From Ga0077527 sp032128415 (GTDB lineage: Bacteria > Pseudomonadota > Gammaproteobacteria > Burkholderiales > SG8-41): a stretch of 64,000 nucleotides of DNA. Below are positions 7,707 to 17,071 of the stretch, piece by piece. The stretch covers positions 1 through 64,000 of the forward strand of contig JAQBGW010000096.1 of NCBI GenBank assembly GCA_032128415.1, given 5' to 3'. The notes under the pieces were generated by a model that saw only the letters and a list, made by a program, of their open reading frames with translations, made no database searches and was not told the origin of the DNA. Position 1 is the first letter of the stretch. Every line of letters starts with the position of its first letter. Both the position numbers and the translations under genes were made by a program.

Positions 7707-8959
7707 TTCACTGCGACTGACTGCGCAGCAGGCATGTCTGCGAGTCGCGTCACCCAACGCAACACCACCAGACCAGGAATGGCGATCAGCGCGCACAGCA
7801 GGAAAAACCCCGGCCAACCAAGCCAGACCGCGAACAAACCGGTTGGTGCTGCCAGCAACACACGCGGCACACCCATCAGGCTGGACAGCAAGGCGTATTG
7901 TGTCGCGGTAAACCGGCGATCGGTGAGCGCACCCATAAAACCGACGAAGGCAGCAGTACCAAGCCCTGCGGTGAAATTTTCCACGGCAACCACCGCCGCG
8001 AGCGCGGCGAGGTCCGGTGGATACCAGGCCAGTATGACGAAGCCCAGCGTCGAGACCATCTGGCCAAAACCGAACCACCACAGCGCGCGATAAGTGCCGA
8101 CGCGCAATATCCAGATTCCGCCGAGCGTGCCGCCGGCGATCGTCGCCCAGAATCCGAACAGCTTCACCACCGTGCCGATTTCGGTTTTGGTATAGCCGAG
8201 GTCCAGATAAAACGGAATGCTCATCGCCGAGGCCATGGTGTCGCCCAGCTTGTAGAACAGGATGAACGCCAGCGCGAGCCAGGCACCTTCGCGAGCGAAG
8301 TAATCACGAAATGGCAGCAGCACGGCTTCTTCCAGCGTGCGTGGTCGGCCCTCCGGCAGCGGCGGCTCCGGCGCGAGCAGCGTGACTGCGATACACAGGA
8401 TCATGCACGCCGCCATGATGCGGTACATGGACTCAAACGACAGCAGGTCGGCAAGGATCAGTCCGCCGCCACCCGCGAGCAGCATGCCCACCCGGTAGCC
8501 GTTGACGTAGAGCGCCGAGCCGAAGCCCAGTTCGGCATCGCCCAGACTCTCGCGCCGGTAGGCATCGATGATGGTGTCCTGCGAGGCCGAGAAAAACGCC
8601 ACCAGCATGCCCGCCAGCATGACCAGCCACAGATGATCCGGGGACGGGTGTGCAAAGCTCAACAGAAACAACGCACCCGCCAAAGCGATCTGCACCAATG
8701 CCAGCCAGCCGCGGCGACGCCCCAGAAACGCAGGTATGTAACGATCGAACAACGGCGACCAGAGGAACTTCAGCGTATAGGGCAGGCCGATCAATGCGAA
8801 CAGACCGATGCGGGCCAGATCAATCCCGCCGTCCTTCAGCCACGCCTGCAGCACCGAGCCGGTCAGCAACAGCGGCAGGCCGGATGAAAATCCCATCAAC
8901 AACGCCACCAGCATGCGCCCGCTGAATATCGCTGCCAGCGTGTCGCGCCAATCCGTCAA
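7691..8959 (-). CDS. ampG: AmpG-like major facilitator permease
   Basis: This is a 422-residue inner-membrane protein with about twelve hydrophobic segments. The N-terminus (MLVALLMGFSSGLPLLLTGS, then LQAWLKDGG) and YTLKFLWSPLFDRYIP are characteristic of AmpG, the muropeptide importer of cell-wall recycling; FFSASQDTIIDAYRRE is another family motif. Some relatives carry other substrates, so AmpG is the likely, not proven, role. The start overlaps the stop of xth by 4 nt, so the two form an operon. The 3' end overlaps convergent metW by 16 nt. Confidence 0.85.
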   Translation of the reverse strand: MTDWRDTLAAIFSGRMLVALLMGFSSGLPLLLTGSVLQAWLKDGGIDLARIGLFALIGLPYTLKFLWSPLFDRYIPAFLGRRRGWLALVQIALAGALFLLSFAHPSPDHLWLVMLAGMLVAFFSASQDTIIDAYRRESLGDAELGFGSALYVNGYRVGMLLAGGGGLILADLLSFESMYRIMAACMILCIAVTLLAPEPPLPEGRPRTLEEAVLLPFRDYFAREGAWLALAFILFYKLGDTMASAMSIPFYLDLGYTKTEIGTVVKLFGFWATIAGGTLGGIWILRVGTYRALWWFGFGQMVSTLGFVILAWYPPDLAALAAVVAVENFTAGLGTAAFVGFMGALTDRRFTATQYALLSSLMGVPRVLLAAPTGLFAVWLGWPGFFLLCALIAIPGLVVLRWVTRLADMPAAQSVAVNQTPK

Positions 8960-9732
8960 GCGGGCATCCCGGCGTAATCGATGATCAGCGGTGCATGGTC
9001 GGAAAAACGTGCGTCTTTGTAAATGGCAGCCTTCTTCGCGGTAGCCGCCACGCCTGGCGTCGCAATCTGGTAATCAATCCTCCAACCGACATTCTTCGCC
9101 CAGGCTTGGCCCCGATTTGACCACCACGTGTACTGTTCGGGACGTGGATCAATGCTGCGGAACACATCAACCCACCCCAATTCGTCGAACACCCGCGTCA
9201 GCCATTCCCGCTCTTCCGGCAGGAAACCGGAGTTCTTGCGGTTGCCGCGCCAGTTTTCCAGATCAATCTCCTGATGTGCAATGTTCCAGTCTCCGCACAA
9301 CACCACTTCGCGGCCGCCGGCTATCAGGCGCTTCAGGTGGGGATAGAATTTTTCCATAAAATGAATCTTGGCCTGCTGGCGATGCTCACCGCTGGAACCC
9401 GAAGGCAAGTAAACCGAAATCACCGATAATTTGCCGAAATCCGCGCGCAGATAACGCCCCTCGGCGTCGATTTCTGCAACGCCCAGGCCGGCGGCGACCC
9501 GATCGGGCGCAACTTTCGAGTAAATGCCCACGCCGCTATAGCCCTTCTTTTCGGCGTAATGAAAATGGCCGCAGTATCCGCCGGGAGCCAGCAATTCGTC
9601 AGTCATGTCCGCGGCCTGCGCCTTGATTTCCTGGACGCAAATCACGTCGGCATGCTGGCGCGGCAACCAGTCCAGGAACCCCTTGCGTGCAGCAGAGCGG
9701 ATGCCGTTGAGATTCAGGGTTATAATTTTCAT
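8956..9732 (-). CDS. xth: Exodeoxyribonuclease III
   Basis: This is a 258-residue Mg-dependent AP endonuclease and 3'-exonuclease of the base-excision repair pathway. It begins MKIITLNLNGIRSAARKGF (Asn of the LNLNG motif), has the metal-binding Glu in DVICVQEIKAQ, VLCGDWNIAHQEID with catalytic Asp and Asn, and the C-terminal RFSDHAPLIIDY with the catalytic Asp-His. It is divergent from pyrE across 94 nt and coupled to the downstream ampG-like gene. Sequence alone does not separate XthA from ExoA subtypes. Confidence 0.93.
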   Translation of the reverse strand: MKIITLNLNGIRSAARKGFLDWLPRQHADVICVQEIKAQAADMTDELLAPGGYCGHFHYAEKKGYSGVGIYSKVAPDRVAAGLGVAEIDAEGRYLRADFGKLSVISVYLPSGSSGEHRQQAKIHFMEKFYPHLKRLIAGGREVVLCGDWNIAHQEIDLENWRGNRKNSGFLPEEREWLTRVFDELGWVDVFRSIDPRPEQYTWWSNRGQAWAKNVGWRIDYQIATPGVAATAKKAAIYKDARFSDHAPLIIDYAGMPA

Positions 9733-9826
9733 TGTTTTCAGTCCGGCCGCATTTTAGTCGGCGGTCTCGTGCAAACGCCTGCAGCGCCGATTCCCCTACC
9801 GCGGGCACACCGGTTGATACTCAGAC

Positions 9827-10477
9827 ATGGCAGCCAGTTTTCGACAGGATTTCATCCGTTTCGCCATCGACACCAAGGTGTTGCTGTTCGGCGAATTTAA
9901 AACCAAAGCCGGGCGCCTGTCTCCGTATTTCTTCAATGCCGGGCTGTTCTGCGACGGTAAGTCGCTGCGACAGTTGGCGCAATTTTACGCGAAAGCGATT
10001 TCCGCGGCGGAAGTGCCGTTCGGCATGCTGTTTGGCCCCGCCTACAAGGGCATACCGCTGGTTGCTGCAGTTGCCATCGCGCTGGCCGAGGCCGGCCGCA
10101 ATGTGGCGTTCAGCTACAATCGCAAGGAAGCCAAGGATCACGGCGAAGGCGGCAGCGTGGTCGGTGCACCGCTGGCGGGCCAGGTACTCATCATCGATGA
10201 TGTCATTTCAGCAGGCACCTCCGTGCGCGAATCGGTTAACCTGATCCGCGCCGCAAACGCTACACCTGCCGGGGTGTTGATTGCCCTGGACCGCATGGAG
10301 CGCGGATCCACGGAACTGTCGGCTACCCAGGAAGTCAGACAGCTCTATAGGGTGCCGGTTGTCAGTATTGCCACACTCGACGACTTAATCGAATTTCTGG
10401 ACAATGAAAAAGACATGGCGTCACAGCTGACCGCTGTCGCCGCCTATCGCAAACTATACGGGGTGACTCATGCTTGA
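9827..10477 (+). CDS. pyrE: Orotate phosphoribosyltransferase
   Basis: PyrE transfers phosphoribose from PRPP to orotate to make OMP in pyrimidine synthesis. It has 216 residues, near the enterobacterial length. FGEFKTKAGRLSPYFFNAG is the conserved N-terminal substrate-binding block, FGPAYKGIPLVAA follows, and VLIIDDVISAGTSVRES is the PRPP-binding loop. The next gene, a DUF4124 protein, overlaps its last 8 nt. Confidence 0.95.
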   Translation: MAASFRQDFIRFAIDTKVLLFGEFKTKAGRLSPYFFNAGLFCDGKSLRQLAQFYAKAISAAEVPFGMLFGPAYKGIPLVAAVAIALAEAGRNVAFSYNRKEAKDHGEGGSVVGAPLAGQVLIIDDVISAGTSVRESVNLIRAANATPAGVLIALDRMERGSTELSATQEVRQLYRVPVVSIATLDDLIEFLDNEKDMASQLTAVAAYRKLYGVTHA

Positions 10478-11141
10478 AAAACAACAGTGGTGTGTTCGAA
10501 CCATACTTACCGGCATCGCAGCGCTGACTCTGCTGGCCATAAGCGCGACCACGGTTAATGCGAAAATCATCTGTTGGAAGGACGCAGCCGGCAAAGTCAT
10601 CGGCTGTGGTGATCGCGTGCCGCCGGAATTCCGGCAAAACGAGTCCAAGACGCTCGATAATCGCGGCATAACAAGAGAAACCAGCGTATCCACAGAGGAG
10701 GCCGCGCGGCTGAAGGAGGAAGCAGACAAGAAAGCGGCGCTCAAGGCAGACGACGATCGCAAACTTGCTATACAGAAGCGGCAGGATACCGTGCTGATTA
10801 ATACCTACACGTCAGCAAAGGAAATCGATCAGCGCGGCGCACGTGAACTCCAGGTCGTCGATGCCCAGCTCATCCAGATGAAGAACTCGCTGAAAGGCGC
10901 AACTGGAGTGCATGCCGGAGTACAAAAACGCCATGACGCCGCAGCCAAGTCCGGCAAACCGGTGCCCGATGCGTTGAACGACGAGCTGCAGCGGACCGCC
11001 GCCGCCCAAAGCCGTGCTGAAGGGCGCGTCGCAGACATGGAAAAAGAAAAAGCAACGATCGTTGCGCGCTACGCCGAACAGAAGGCGCGCTTCATTGAAC
11101 TGAAGGGCGGCGTACCGGCAGCAGCCTCGGCGAAGAAGTAA
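10470..11141 (+). CDS. Exported DUF4124-type protein of unknown function
   Basis: The 223-residue protein has a signal peptide (ILTGIAALTLLAISATTVNA, cleavage about residue 31). The first mature residues, KIICWKDAAGKVIGCGDRVP, fit the DUF4124 pattern of an aromatic-Lys/Trp-Asp turn followed by a GD-P motif. The remainder (about residues 70-215) is charged, rich in Ala, Glu, Lys and Arg, and likely a long coiled coil (EEAARLKEEADKKAALKADD). It probably acts in the periplasm, but the function is unknown. The start overlaps pyrE by 8 nt, so it is co-transcribed. It ends 27 nt from convergent gatB. Confidence 0.8.
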   Translation: MLEKQQWCVRTILTGIAALTLLAISATTVNAKIICWKDAAGKVIGCGDRVPPEFRQNESKTLDNRGITRETSVSTEEAARLKEEADKKAALKADDDRKLAIQKRQDTVLINTYTSAKEIDQRGARELQVVDAQLIQMKNSLKGATGVHAGVQKRHDAAAKSGKPVPDALNDELQRTAAAQSRAEGRVADMEKEKATIVARYAEQKARFIELKGGVPAAASAKK

Positions 11142-11168
11142 TTATTTCAATTAAAACAAATGGTTATG

Positions 11169-12644
11169 TTATTGCGCCAGCTTGCGCCGCAGGACGTCGT
11201 TGACCTGCTGCGGATTGGCTTTGCCGCGGCTGGCTTTCATCACCTGACCCACCAGTGAGTTGAAGGCTTTTTCCTTACCGGCGCGAAAGTCGGCGATCTG
11301 CTGGGCGTTGGCGGCAAGCACCTGATCGACAATGATCTCGATTTCGCCGCCGTCGGAAAGCTGCCTGAGGCCTTTGGCGGCGATGATGGAGTCAACCGTG
11401 TCGCTCTGACTTTGCAGCGGCTCGTTCCAGAGTTCCGTAAAGACTTCCTTGGCCAGTTTTCCCGATAACGTACCATCTTGGATACGCCTGACTAGCTGCG
11501 CGAGCGTTTGAGGCGCAATGGGGCAGTCAGTGATGGGGCTATCACTGGTGAATTCCAGGCGATTGAGCGCAGCCGACAGTTCTCCGGTCATCCAGTTCGC
11601 GATTTGTTTTGCACTGGTCATCCCCTTAGCATTACCCAGTGCGTCGAACGCCGCCTCGAAATAATCGGCCCACTCGCGCGATTGCGTGATGAGGGCCGCA
11701 TCGTAGGCTGACAATTCATAATCACGCATATATCGCTCGCGTTTAGAGACGGGTAACTCGGGCATCGCTGTGCGCACGGCCTCCTGCCATTGCGGCGTTA
11801 CTTCCAGCGGCAGCAGATCTGGATCCGGAAAATAGCGGTAGTCGTGCGCATCTTCCTTGGTACGCATCACGCGGGTTTCACCGGTGTCCGGGTCGAACAG
11901 CACGGTCGCCTGCTGAATGGCGCGGCCGTCTTCGATTTCGCCGATCTGCCAGCGTGTTTCGTACTCGATCGCCTGCTGCAGAAAGCGGAAACTGTTCAGA
12001 TTCTTGATTTCGCGGCGCGTACCCAGCGTGACGGAACCCTGCATACGCACTGATACGTTGGCGTCGCAGCGAAACGAACCTTCCTGCATGTTGCCGTCGC
12101 AGATATCGATCCAGCGTACCAGCGCATGCAGCGTCCTGGCGTATTCCACGGCCTCCGCCGCCGAGCGCATATCCGGCTCGGTCACAATCTCCAGCAGCGG
12201 CGTGCCGGCGCGATTGAGGTCTATGCCGGTCTGCCCTTGGAAATCCTCATGCAGCGACTTGCCGGCGTCTTCTTCCAGATGCGCGCGAGTGAGGCGCACA
12301 GTTTTTTCGGTCTTGCCAACCTGGATCGTCACCGTACCACCCTCGACGATCGGCAATTCATACTGGCTGATTTGGTAGCCCTTGGGCAGATCAGGATAAA
12401 AATAATTTTTGCGGGCGAATATCGAGCGCGGATTGATTTTCCCGCCGACCGCCAGGCCGAACCGGATCGCACGCTCCACCGCGCCGATGTTGAGCACCGG
12501 CAAAACACCGGGCAAGGCAATATCAACACCACAGGCCTGGGTGTTCGGCGCAGCACCAAAAGCTGTCGCCGCGCCGGAGAATATCTTCGATACCGTTGAC
12601 AGTTGGGCATGCGTTTCCAGCCCGATGACCACTTCCCATTTCAT
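11169..12644 (-). CDS. gatB: Aspartyl/glutamyl-tRNA amidotransferase subunit B
   Basis: GatB is the kinase/transamidase subunit that activates misacylated Glu-tRNA(Gln) or Asp-tRNA(Asn) before amidation. It has 491 residues. WEVVIGLETHAQLSTVSKIF is the standard start, followed by FARKNYFYPDLPKGYQISQY, NRAGTPLLEIVTEPD and RCDANVSVR. The C-terminal YqeY-like tRNA-binding tail ends in VGQVMKASRGKANPQQVND. It is the last gene of gatC-gatA-gatB and starts 2 nt after gatA. Confidence 0.96.
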   Translation of the reverse strand: MKWEVVIGLETHAQLSTVSKIFSGAATAFGAAPNTQACGVDIALPGVLPVLNIGAVERAIRFGLAVGGKINPRSIFARKNYFYPDLPKGYQISQYELPIVEGGTVTIQVGKTEKTVRLTRAHLEEDAGKSLHEDFQGQTGIDLNRAGTPLLEIVTEPDMRSAAEAVEYARTLHALVRWIDICDGNMQEGSFRCDANVSVRMQGSVTLGTRREIKNLNSFRFLQQAIEYETRWQIGEIEDGRAIQQATVLFDPDTGETRVMRTKEDAHDYRYFPDPDLLPLEVTPQWQEAVRTAMPELPVSKRERYMRDYELSAYDAALITQSREWADYFEAAFDALGNAKGMTSAKQIANWMTGELSAALNRLEFTSDSPITDCPIAPQTLAQLVRRIQDGTLSGKLAKEVFTELWNEPLQSQSDTVDSIIAAKGLRQLSDGGEIEIIVDQVLAANAQQIADFRAGKEKAFNSLVGQVMKASRGKANPQQVNDVLRRKLAQ

Positions 12645-12646
12645 GA

Positions 12647-14104
12647 TCAGGAAAATCCTTCCGGCGCACGCTGATGCCAGTCTGTTGCCAACTGATACTG
12701 ATGCGCCACATTGAGCATGCGCGCTTCGTCGAAATAATTGCCAATAATCTGCAGCCCGACCGGCAATCCACCGCCGTCGAATCCGCAGGGAATCGACATG
12801 CCGGGCAGCCCCGCAAGGTTCACCGCAATGGTGTAGATGTCAGACAAATACATCTGCACCGGGTCATTGCTTTTCTCGCCAATGCGAAATGCCGTGGTCG
12901 GCGTGGTCGGCCCCATGATGACGTCGCATCTTTTGAAAGCTTCAGAAAAATCCTGCGCAATTAGTCGCCGTAGTTTCTGCGCGCGGATGTAATACGCATC
13001 GTAGTAGCCGTGAGACAACACGTAGGTGCCGATCAGGATGCGACGCTTGACCTCGGCGCCGAAACCTTCAGCGCGGGTACGTTTGTACATGTCGAGCAGA
13101 TCAGCATATTCCGCTGCACGATGCCCGTAGCGCACGCCATCGAAACGCGACAGGTTGCTCGAGGCTTCCGCCGGCGCCAGCACGTAGTACACCGGCACCG
13201 ACAAACCCATGTTGGGCAGGCTGACATCTACAACGGTCGCGCCCAGTTTCCTGTATTCAGTCACTGCGCCCTCGACGGCACGTTGCACGTCGGGGGCCAC
13301 GCCATCGGTAAAAAACTCCTGCGGCAGACCTATACGCAGTCCCTGCAGCGGACGGGCGAGATCGCGCCGGTAGTCTTCTGCCGGACGTTCGAGGCTGGTC
13401 GAGTCGCGCGGGTCGTGCCCGGCCATCGTATTCAGCAGCAGCGCGAGGTCTTCGGCGGTGTGCGCCATCGGGCCCGCCTGATCAAGACTGGATGCGAAGG
13501 CGATCATGCCGTAGCGCGACACCACACCGTAGGTGGGTTTCAGCCCGCAGATTCCCGTCAGCGCCGCGGGTTGGCGTATCGAACCACCGGTATCGGTGCC
13601 GGTGGCTGCGGGCGCAATGCGTGCTGCGACTGCCGCAGCAGACCCGCCCGAACTGCCGCCGGGCACGCAGTCGCGCTGCCAGGGATTGCGCACCGGGCCG
13701 AACCAGGAAGTCTCGTTGGACGAGCCCATCGCGAATTCGTCCATGTTGGTTTTGCCCAGCGTCACCATGCCTGCCGCGTTGCAGCGCTCGACCACGTGCG
13801 CATCATAGGGTGCGACGAAGTTCGAAAGCATCCGTGAGCCGCAGGTGGTCAGCCAGCCGCGGGTGCAGAAAATATCCTTGTGCGCGATCGGCAACCCGGT
13901 CAGCGGCCCGCTTTGTCCGGCGGCGCGGCGCGCATCGGCCGCACGCGCCTGCGCCAGGCTGCGCTCCGGATCTACGCTGATGAAACAGCCGAGGTCTTTA
14001 TTTAACTTGTTGATTTTATTGATATATTCCTGCGTCAATTCGACGCTGGAACAAGCCTTGGCGGCAAGCTGAGCAGCTAATTCGGTAAGAGTGGTATGGG
14101 CCAT
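12647..14104 (-). CDS. gatA: Aspartyl/glutamyl-tRNA amidotransferase subunit A
   Basis: GatA is the amidase subunit that releases ammonia from glutamine for GatB. From ATG 14104 it has 485 residues, the normal length; an in-frame ATG at 14152 would add 16 poorly conserved residues. The amidase-signature Ser-cisSer-Lys triad is visible: Lys in GLPIAHKDIFCT, cis-Ser in GTDTGGSIRQPAAL and nucleophile Ser in VPGGSSGGSAAAVAA (order Lys, Ser, cis-Ser region as in the family). It lies 40 nt after gatC and directly before gatB. Confidence 0.96.
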   Translation of the reverse strand: MAHTTLTELAAQLAAKACSSVELTQEYINKINKLNKDLGCFISVDPERSLAQARAADARRAAGQSGPLTGLPIAHKDIFCTRGWLTTCGSRMLSNFVAPYDAHVVERCNAAGMVTLGKTNMDEFAMGSSNETSWFGPVRNPWQRDCVPGGSSGGSAAAVAARIAPAATGTDTGGSIRQPAALTGICGLKPTYGVVSRYGMIAFASSLDQAGPMAHTAEDLALLLNTMAGHDPRDSTSLERPAEDYRRDLARPLQGLRIGLPQEFFTDGVAPDVQRAVEGAVTEYRKLGATVVDVSLPNMGLSVPVYYVLAPAEASSNLSRFDGVRYGHRAAEYADLLDMYKRTRAEGFGAEVKRRILIGTYVLSHGYYDAYYIRAQKLRRLIAQDFSEAFKRCDVIMGPTTPTTAFRIGEKSNDPVQMYLSDIYTIAVNLAGLPGMSIPCGFDGGGLPVGLQIIGNYFDEARMLNVAHQYQLATDWHQRAPEGFS

Positions 14105-14144
14105 GGCGTACCGCAACCCGCCGACGACGCGGGCCGGAATCTGT

Positions 14145-14432
14145 TTACTCAATCACCTTCGGAACCAGATACAGGCCGGCGTCCACTTCCGGCGCCACCG
14201 TCTGAAACAAGGCCCGCTGATCGCCCTCCGTCACCGCATCCGGGCGCAGGCGCAATATCAGATCTTGAGCATGAGACATAGGCGCTATACCCGTCACATC
14301 GACAGCCTGCATCTGTTCGATCAAGCCGAACACGCGCGTCAGTTGCACCAGCGTGGCTGCGGCTTCGGCATCGTCAACCGCGATCCGCGCCAGATGTGCG
14401 ACACGCCGTACATCATCAAGCGTCAACGCCAT
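14145..14432 (-). CDS. gatC: Aspartyl/glutamyl-tRNA amidotransferase subunit C
   Basis: GatC has 95 residues and wraps around the GatA-GatB interface to stabilise the complex. The N-terminus MALTLDDVRRVAHLARI and the block VTGIAPMSHAQDLILRLRPD are family hallmarks. It is the first gene of the minus-strand gat operon and diverges from mreB; the 91-nt gap must hold both promoters. Confidence 0.94.
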   Translation of the reverse strand: MALTLDDVRRVAHLARIAVDDAEAAATLVQLTRVFGLIEQMQAVDVTGIAPMSHAQDLILRLRPDAVTEGDQRALFQTVAPEVDAGLYLVPKVIE

Positions 14433-14523
14433 ATGCAGAGAGAAAAACCTTAAAAAAAGAGGCCGTGTAGGGTATCATATGACGCGCCCTTGGGCACAAA
14501 AATCCTTTACTACGAAAGACCTT

Positions 14524-15567
14524 ATGTTCGGTTTCTTGAGCAGTTACTTTAACGACGATCTAGCCATCGATCTGGGCACCGCGAACACGCTGATCTACGT
14601 GCGCGGCAAGGGGATTGTGCTCGACGAACCGTCTGTCGTGGCGATCCGCCAGGAAGGCGGACCAAACGGCAAGAAAGTCATCCAGGAAGTCGGCCTCGCG
14701 GCAAAACAGATGCTCGGCCGCACGCCGGGCAACATCACCGCTATTCGCCCGATGAAAGACGGCGTCATCGCCGACTTCATCATCACCGAGCAGATGATCA
14801 AGCAGTTCATCAAGCGCGTTCACCAAAACCGGTTTTTTTCACCTTCACCGCGCATCATCGTCTGCGTGCCCTGCGGTTCGACCCAGGTCGAGCGCCGCGC
14901 GATCCGTGACGCCGCAATCGGCGCCGGCGCGTCGCGTGTTTATCTGATTGAAGAACCCATGGCCGCGGCCATCGGCGCCGATCTGCCGGTGGGCGAAGCG
15001 ACCGGCTCGATGGTGGTCGACGTCGGCGGCGGCACCACGGAAGTCGGCGTGATTTCGCTGGGCGGACTGGTTTACAAGGGCTCGGTGCGCGTCGGTGGTG
15101 ACAAGTTTGACGAAGCAATCATCAATTACATCCGCCGCAACTACGGCATGCTGATCGGCGAAACCACCGCTGAGAATATTAAGAAAGAGATCGGCTCGGC
15201 ATTTCCCGGCTCCGAAGTCCGCGAAAAGGAAGTCAAGGGCCGCAATCTCGCCGAGGGCATTCCGCGCAGCTTCACCATTTCCAGCAACGAAATTCTGGAA
15301 GCACTGACCGATCCGCTGAACAGCATCGTCTCCGCGGTGAAATCGGCGCTGGAACAGACACCTCCGGAACTCGCCGCAGATATTGCGGAAAAAGGCATGG
15401 TGCTCACCGGCGGCGGCGCGCTGCTGCGCGACATCGACCGGCTGCTGATGGAAGAAACCGGGTTGCCGGTGATCATCGCCGAAGATCCATTGACCTGTGT
15501 TGTGCGCGGCTCGGGCAAGGCACTGGAAAAACTCGAACATCTCGGCAGCATTTTCGCCAACGACTGA
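14524..15567 (+). CDS. mreB: Rod shape-determining protein MreB
   Basis: MreB is the actin-like ATPase that guides lateral wall synthesis. It has 347 residues from ATG 14524, which gives the normal start MFGFLSSYFNDDLAIDLGTA; a longer frame from 14353 overlaps gatC and is rejected. Phosphate-1 motif AIDLGTANTLIY, the phosphate-2 motif MVVDVGGGTTEVGVISLGG and the adenosine motif MVLTGGGALLRDID are present. It heads a six-gene cell-shape operon and implies a rod-shaped organism. Confidence 0.97.
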   Translation: MFGFLSSYFNDDLAIDLGTANTLIYVRGKGIVLDEPSVVAIRQEGGPNGKKVIQEVGLAAKQMLGRTPGNITAIRPMKDGVIADFIITEQMIKQFIKRVHQNRFFSPSPRIIVCVPCGSTQVERRAIRDAAIGAGASRVYLIEEPMAAAIGADLPVGEATGSMVVDVGGGTTEVGVISLGGLVYKGSVRVGGDKFDEAIINYIRRNYGMLIGETTAENIKKEIGSAFPGSEVREKEVKGRNLAEGIPRSFTISSNEILEALTDPLNSIVSAVKSALEQTPPELAADIAEKGMVLTGGGALLRDIDRLLMEETGLPVIIAEDPLTCVVRGSGKALEKLEHLGSIFAND

Positions 15568-15653
15568 TGCGGCGACCTTTGGCCTGCGTTCGCACCCAAG
15601 CCCATCCGGGCTGCGAACACAAGCCTGCGCCGGGTGACTGGCGGTAAGGCGCA

Positions 15654-16550
15654 GTGGAACACACGCCGCCGCCGCTTTTTCGCACCGGGCCGACGCCGCT
15701 GGCGCGACTGATGATCTTCTCGATGCTGTCCGCTGTTGTGTTGATCGCAGACGCACGCTTTGATCATCTACAGACGCTGCGCCAAATTGTCGCGGTCATC
15801 GTCTATCCATTACAGAAACTGGCTGCAGCACCCGGCGCCATCGGCGGCCACATTTCCGATTTTTTTGTCACCCGCAGCGCACTGCAACGCGACAATCAAC
15901 AATTAACCGAACGCAATCTCGAATTATCGCGTTCCGCGCAATTGGCTGAAGCGCTGCATGAGGAAAACATTCATCTGCGCGGGCTGCTCGGCGCACGCAC
16001 ACGAGTAGCGGCCCCGACGACAACTGCGGAAATACTCTACGCCGCGCGCGATCCGTTCTCGCGCAAGATCATGATTGATCAGGGGCTGCAGGGCGGTGTT
16101 GAGGCCGGCCGCCCGGTAATCGACCATATCGGCGTGATCGGCCAGGTGACCCGCGTCTATCCGTGGCTGTCTGAAGTCACCCTGATCACCGATAAAAACC
16201 ATTTGGTTCCCGTAATCAACGTGCGTACTGGTTTGCGCGCGGTGCTGTCCGGTACCGGCGACGACGGCAAACTGGAGTTGCGTTTCATACCATTGACAGC
16301 AGACTTCCAGAACGGTGACCAGTTGGTCACTTCGGGCATTGACGGCGTCTATCCGCCGGGGCTGCCGGTCGCAGCAGTCACCCACGTCGAGCGCAATACC
16401 GAATACCTGTTTGCCAACATCGTCTGTAAACCACTGGCCGGCGTCCATGCCTACACACAAGTGCTGGTGCTGGGTCCGCTACCCGCACTACCTGCGCGTC
16501 CCGTGGACAAAGCCAGGGACGTATCGCCGAAAAAGCGAAAGCGCTCATGA
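15654..16550 (+). CDS. mreC: Rod shape-determining protein MreC
   Basis: MreC has 298 residues with one N-terminal membrane anchor (about residues 17-33, LARLMIFSMLSAVVLIADA), a coiled coil (about 65-110, ALQRDNQQLTERNLELSRS) and a periplasmic beta-barrel domain (about 120-270) with the IDQGLQGGVEAGRPVID and GLRAVLSG motifs. It bridges MreB to PBP2. GTG 15654 is the only good start, 86 nt after mreB. The stop overlaps mreD (ATGA). Confidence 0.94.
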   Translation: MEHTPPPLFRTGPTPLARLMIFSMLSAVVLIADARFDHLQTLRQIVAVIVYPLQKLAAAPGAIGGHISDFFVTRSALQRDNQQLTERNLELSRSAQLAEALHEENIHLRGLLGARTRVAAPTTTAEILYAARDPFSRKIMIDQGLQGGVEAGRPVIDHIGVIGQVTRVYPWLSEVTLITDKNHLVPVINVRTGLRAVLSGTGDDGKLELRFIPLTADFQNGDQLVTSGIDGVYPPGLPVAAVTHVERNTEYLFANIVCKPLAGVHAYTQVLVLGPLPALPARPVDKARDVSPKKRKRS

Positions 16551-17071
16551 TGCCGGCCGGTTCAATCTCGCGACAGGAATTGCTGCTGCCGGTCAGACCG
16601 GGCTTCATCCTCATCACACTGATCGTTGCGCTGTTACTCAACTTCCTGCCCTGGTCAGGCTGGGCGCTGTGGCTGCGACCGGATTTCGTCGCGCTGATCA
16701 TCCTGTACTGGTGCATTGAAGAGCCTCGGAAACTCGGCTTCTTTGCAGCGTGGTGTCTCGGGCTGTTGATGGATGTATCCGAGGGTAGTTTGCTCGGGCA
16801 GCATGCGCTCGCCTACAGCATCCTGGCTTATGTCGGAATTGCTCTGCATCGCCGCGTGCAGCGATTCTCGATGGCGCCGCAGGTAATGCACGTTATTCCG
16901 CTGTTGCTGTTCACCGATCTGGTAACTCTGTTGGTGCGCATGCTGGCCGGCGCCGAGTTTCCCGGCTACGCCTATTTTCTCGGCAGCTTCGCGGGCGGCG
17001 CACTGTGGCCCATCTTCTCGCACCTGCTGAAACTGCCACAACATCCGCGCCCCGACCCCGATCGTGTCTGA
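16547..17071 (+). CDS. mreD: Rod shape-determining protein MreD
   Basis: MreD is a 174-residue inner-membrane protein of the elongasome, with about five hydrophobic helices. Recognisable blocks are the first helix FILITLIVALLLNFLPW, RPDFVALIILYW and the motif WCLGLLMDVSEGSLLGQHAL. It starts in an ATGA overlap with mreC and overlaps mrdA by 8 nt, so the operon is tightly coupled. The primary sequence is weakly conserved, so the call leans partly on position. Confidence 0.93.
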   Translation: MMPAGSISRQELLLPVRPGFILITLIVALLLNFLPWSGWALWLRPDFVALIILYWCIEEPRKLGFFAAWCLGLLMDVSEGSLLGQHALAYSILAYVGIALHRRVQRFSMAPQVMHVIPLLLFTDLVTLLVRMLAGAEFPGYAYFLGSFAGGALWPIFSHLLKLPQHPRPDPDRV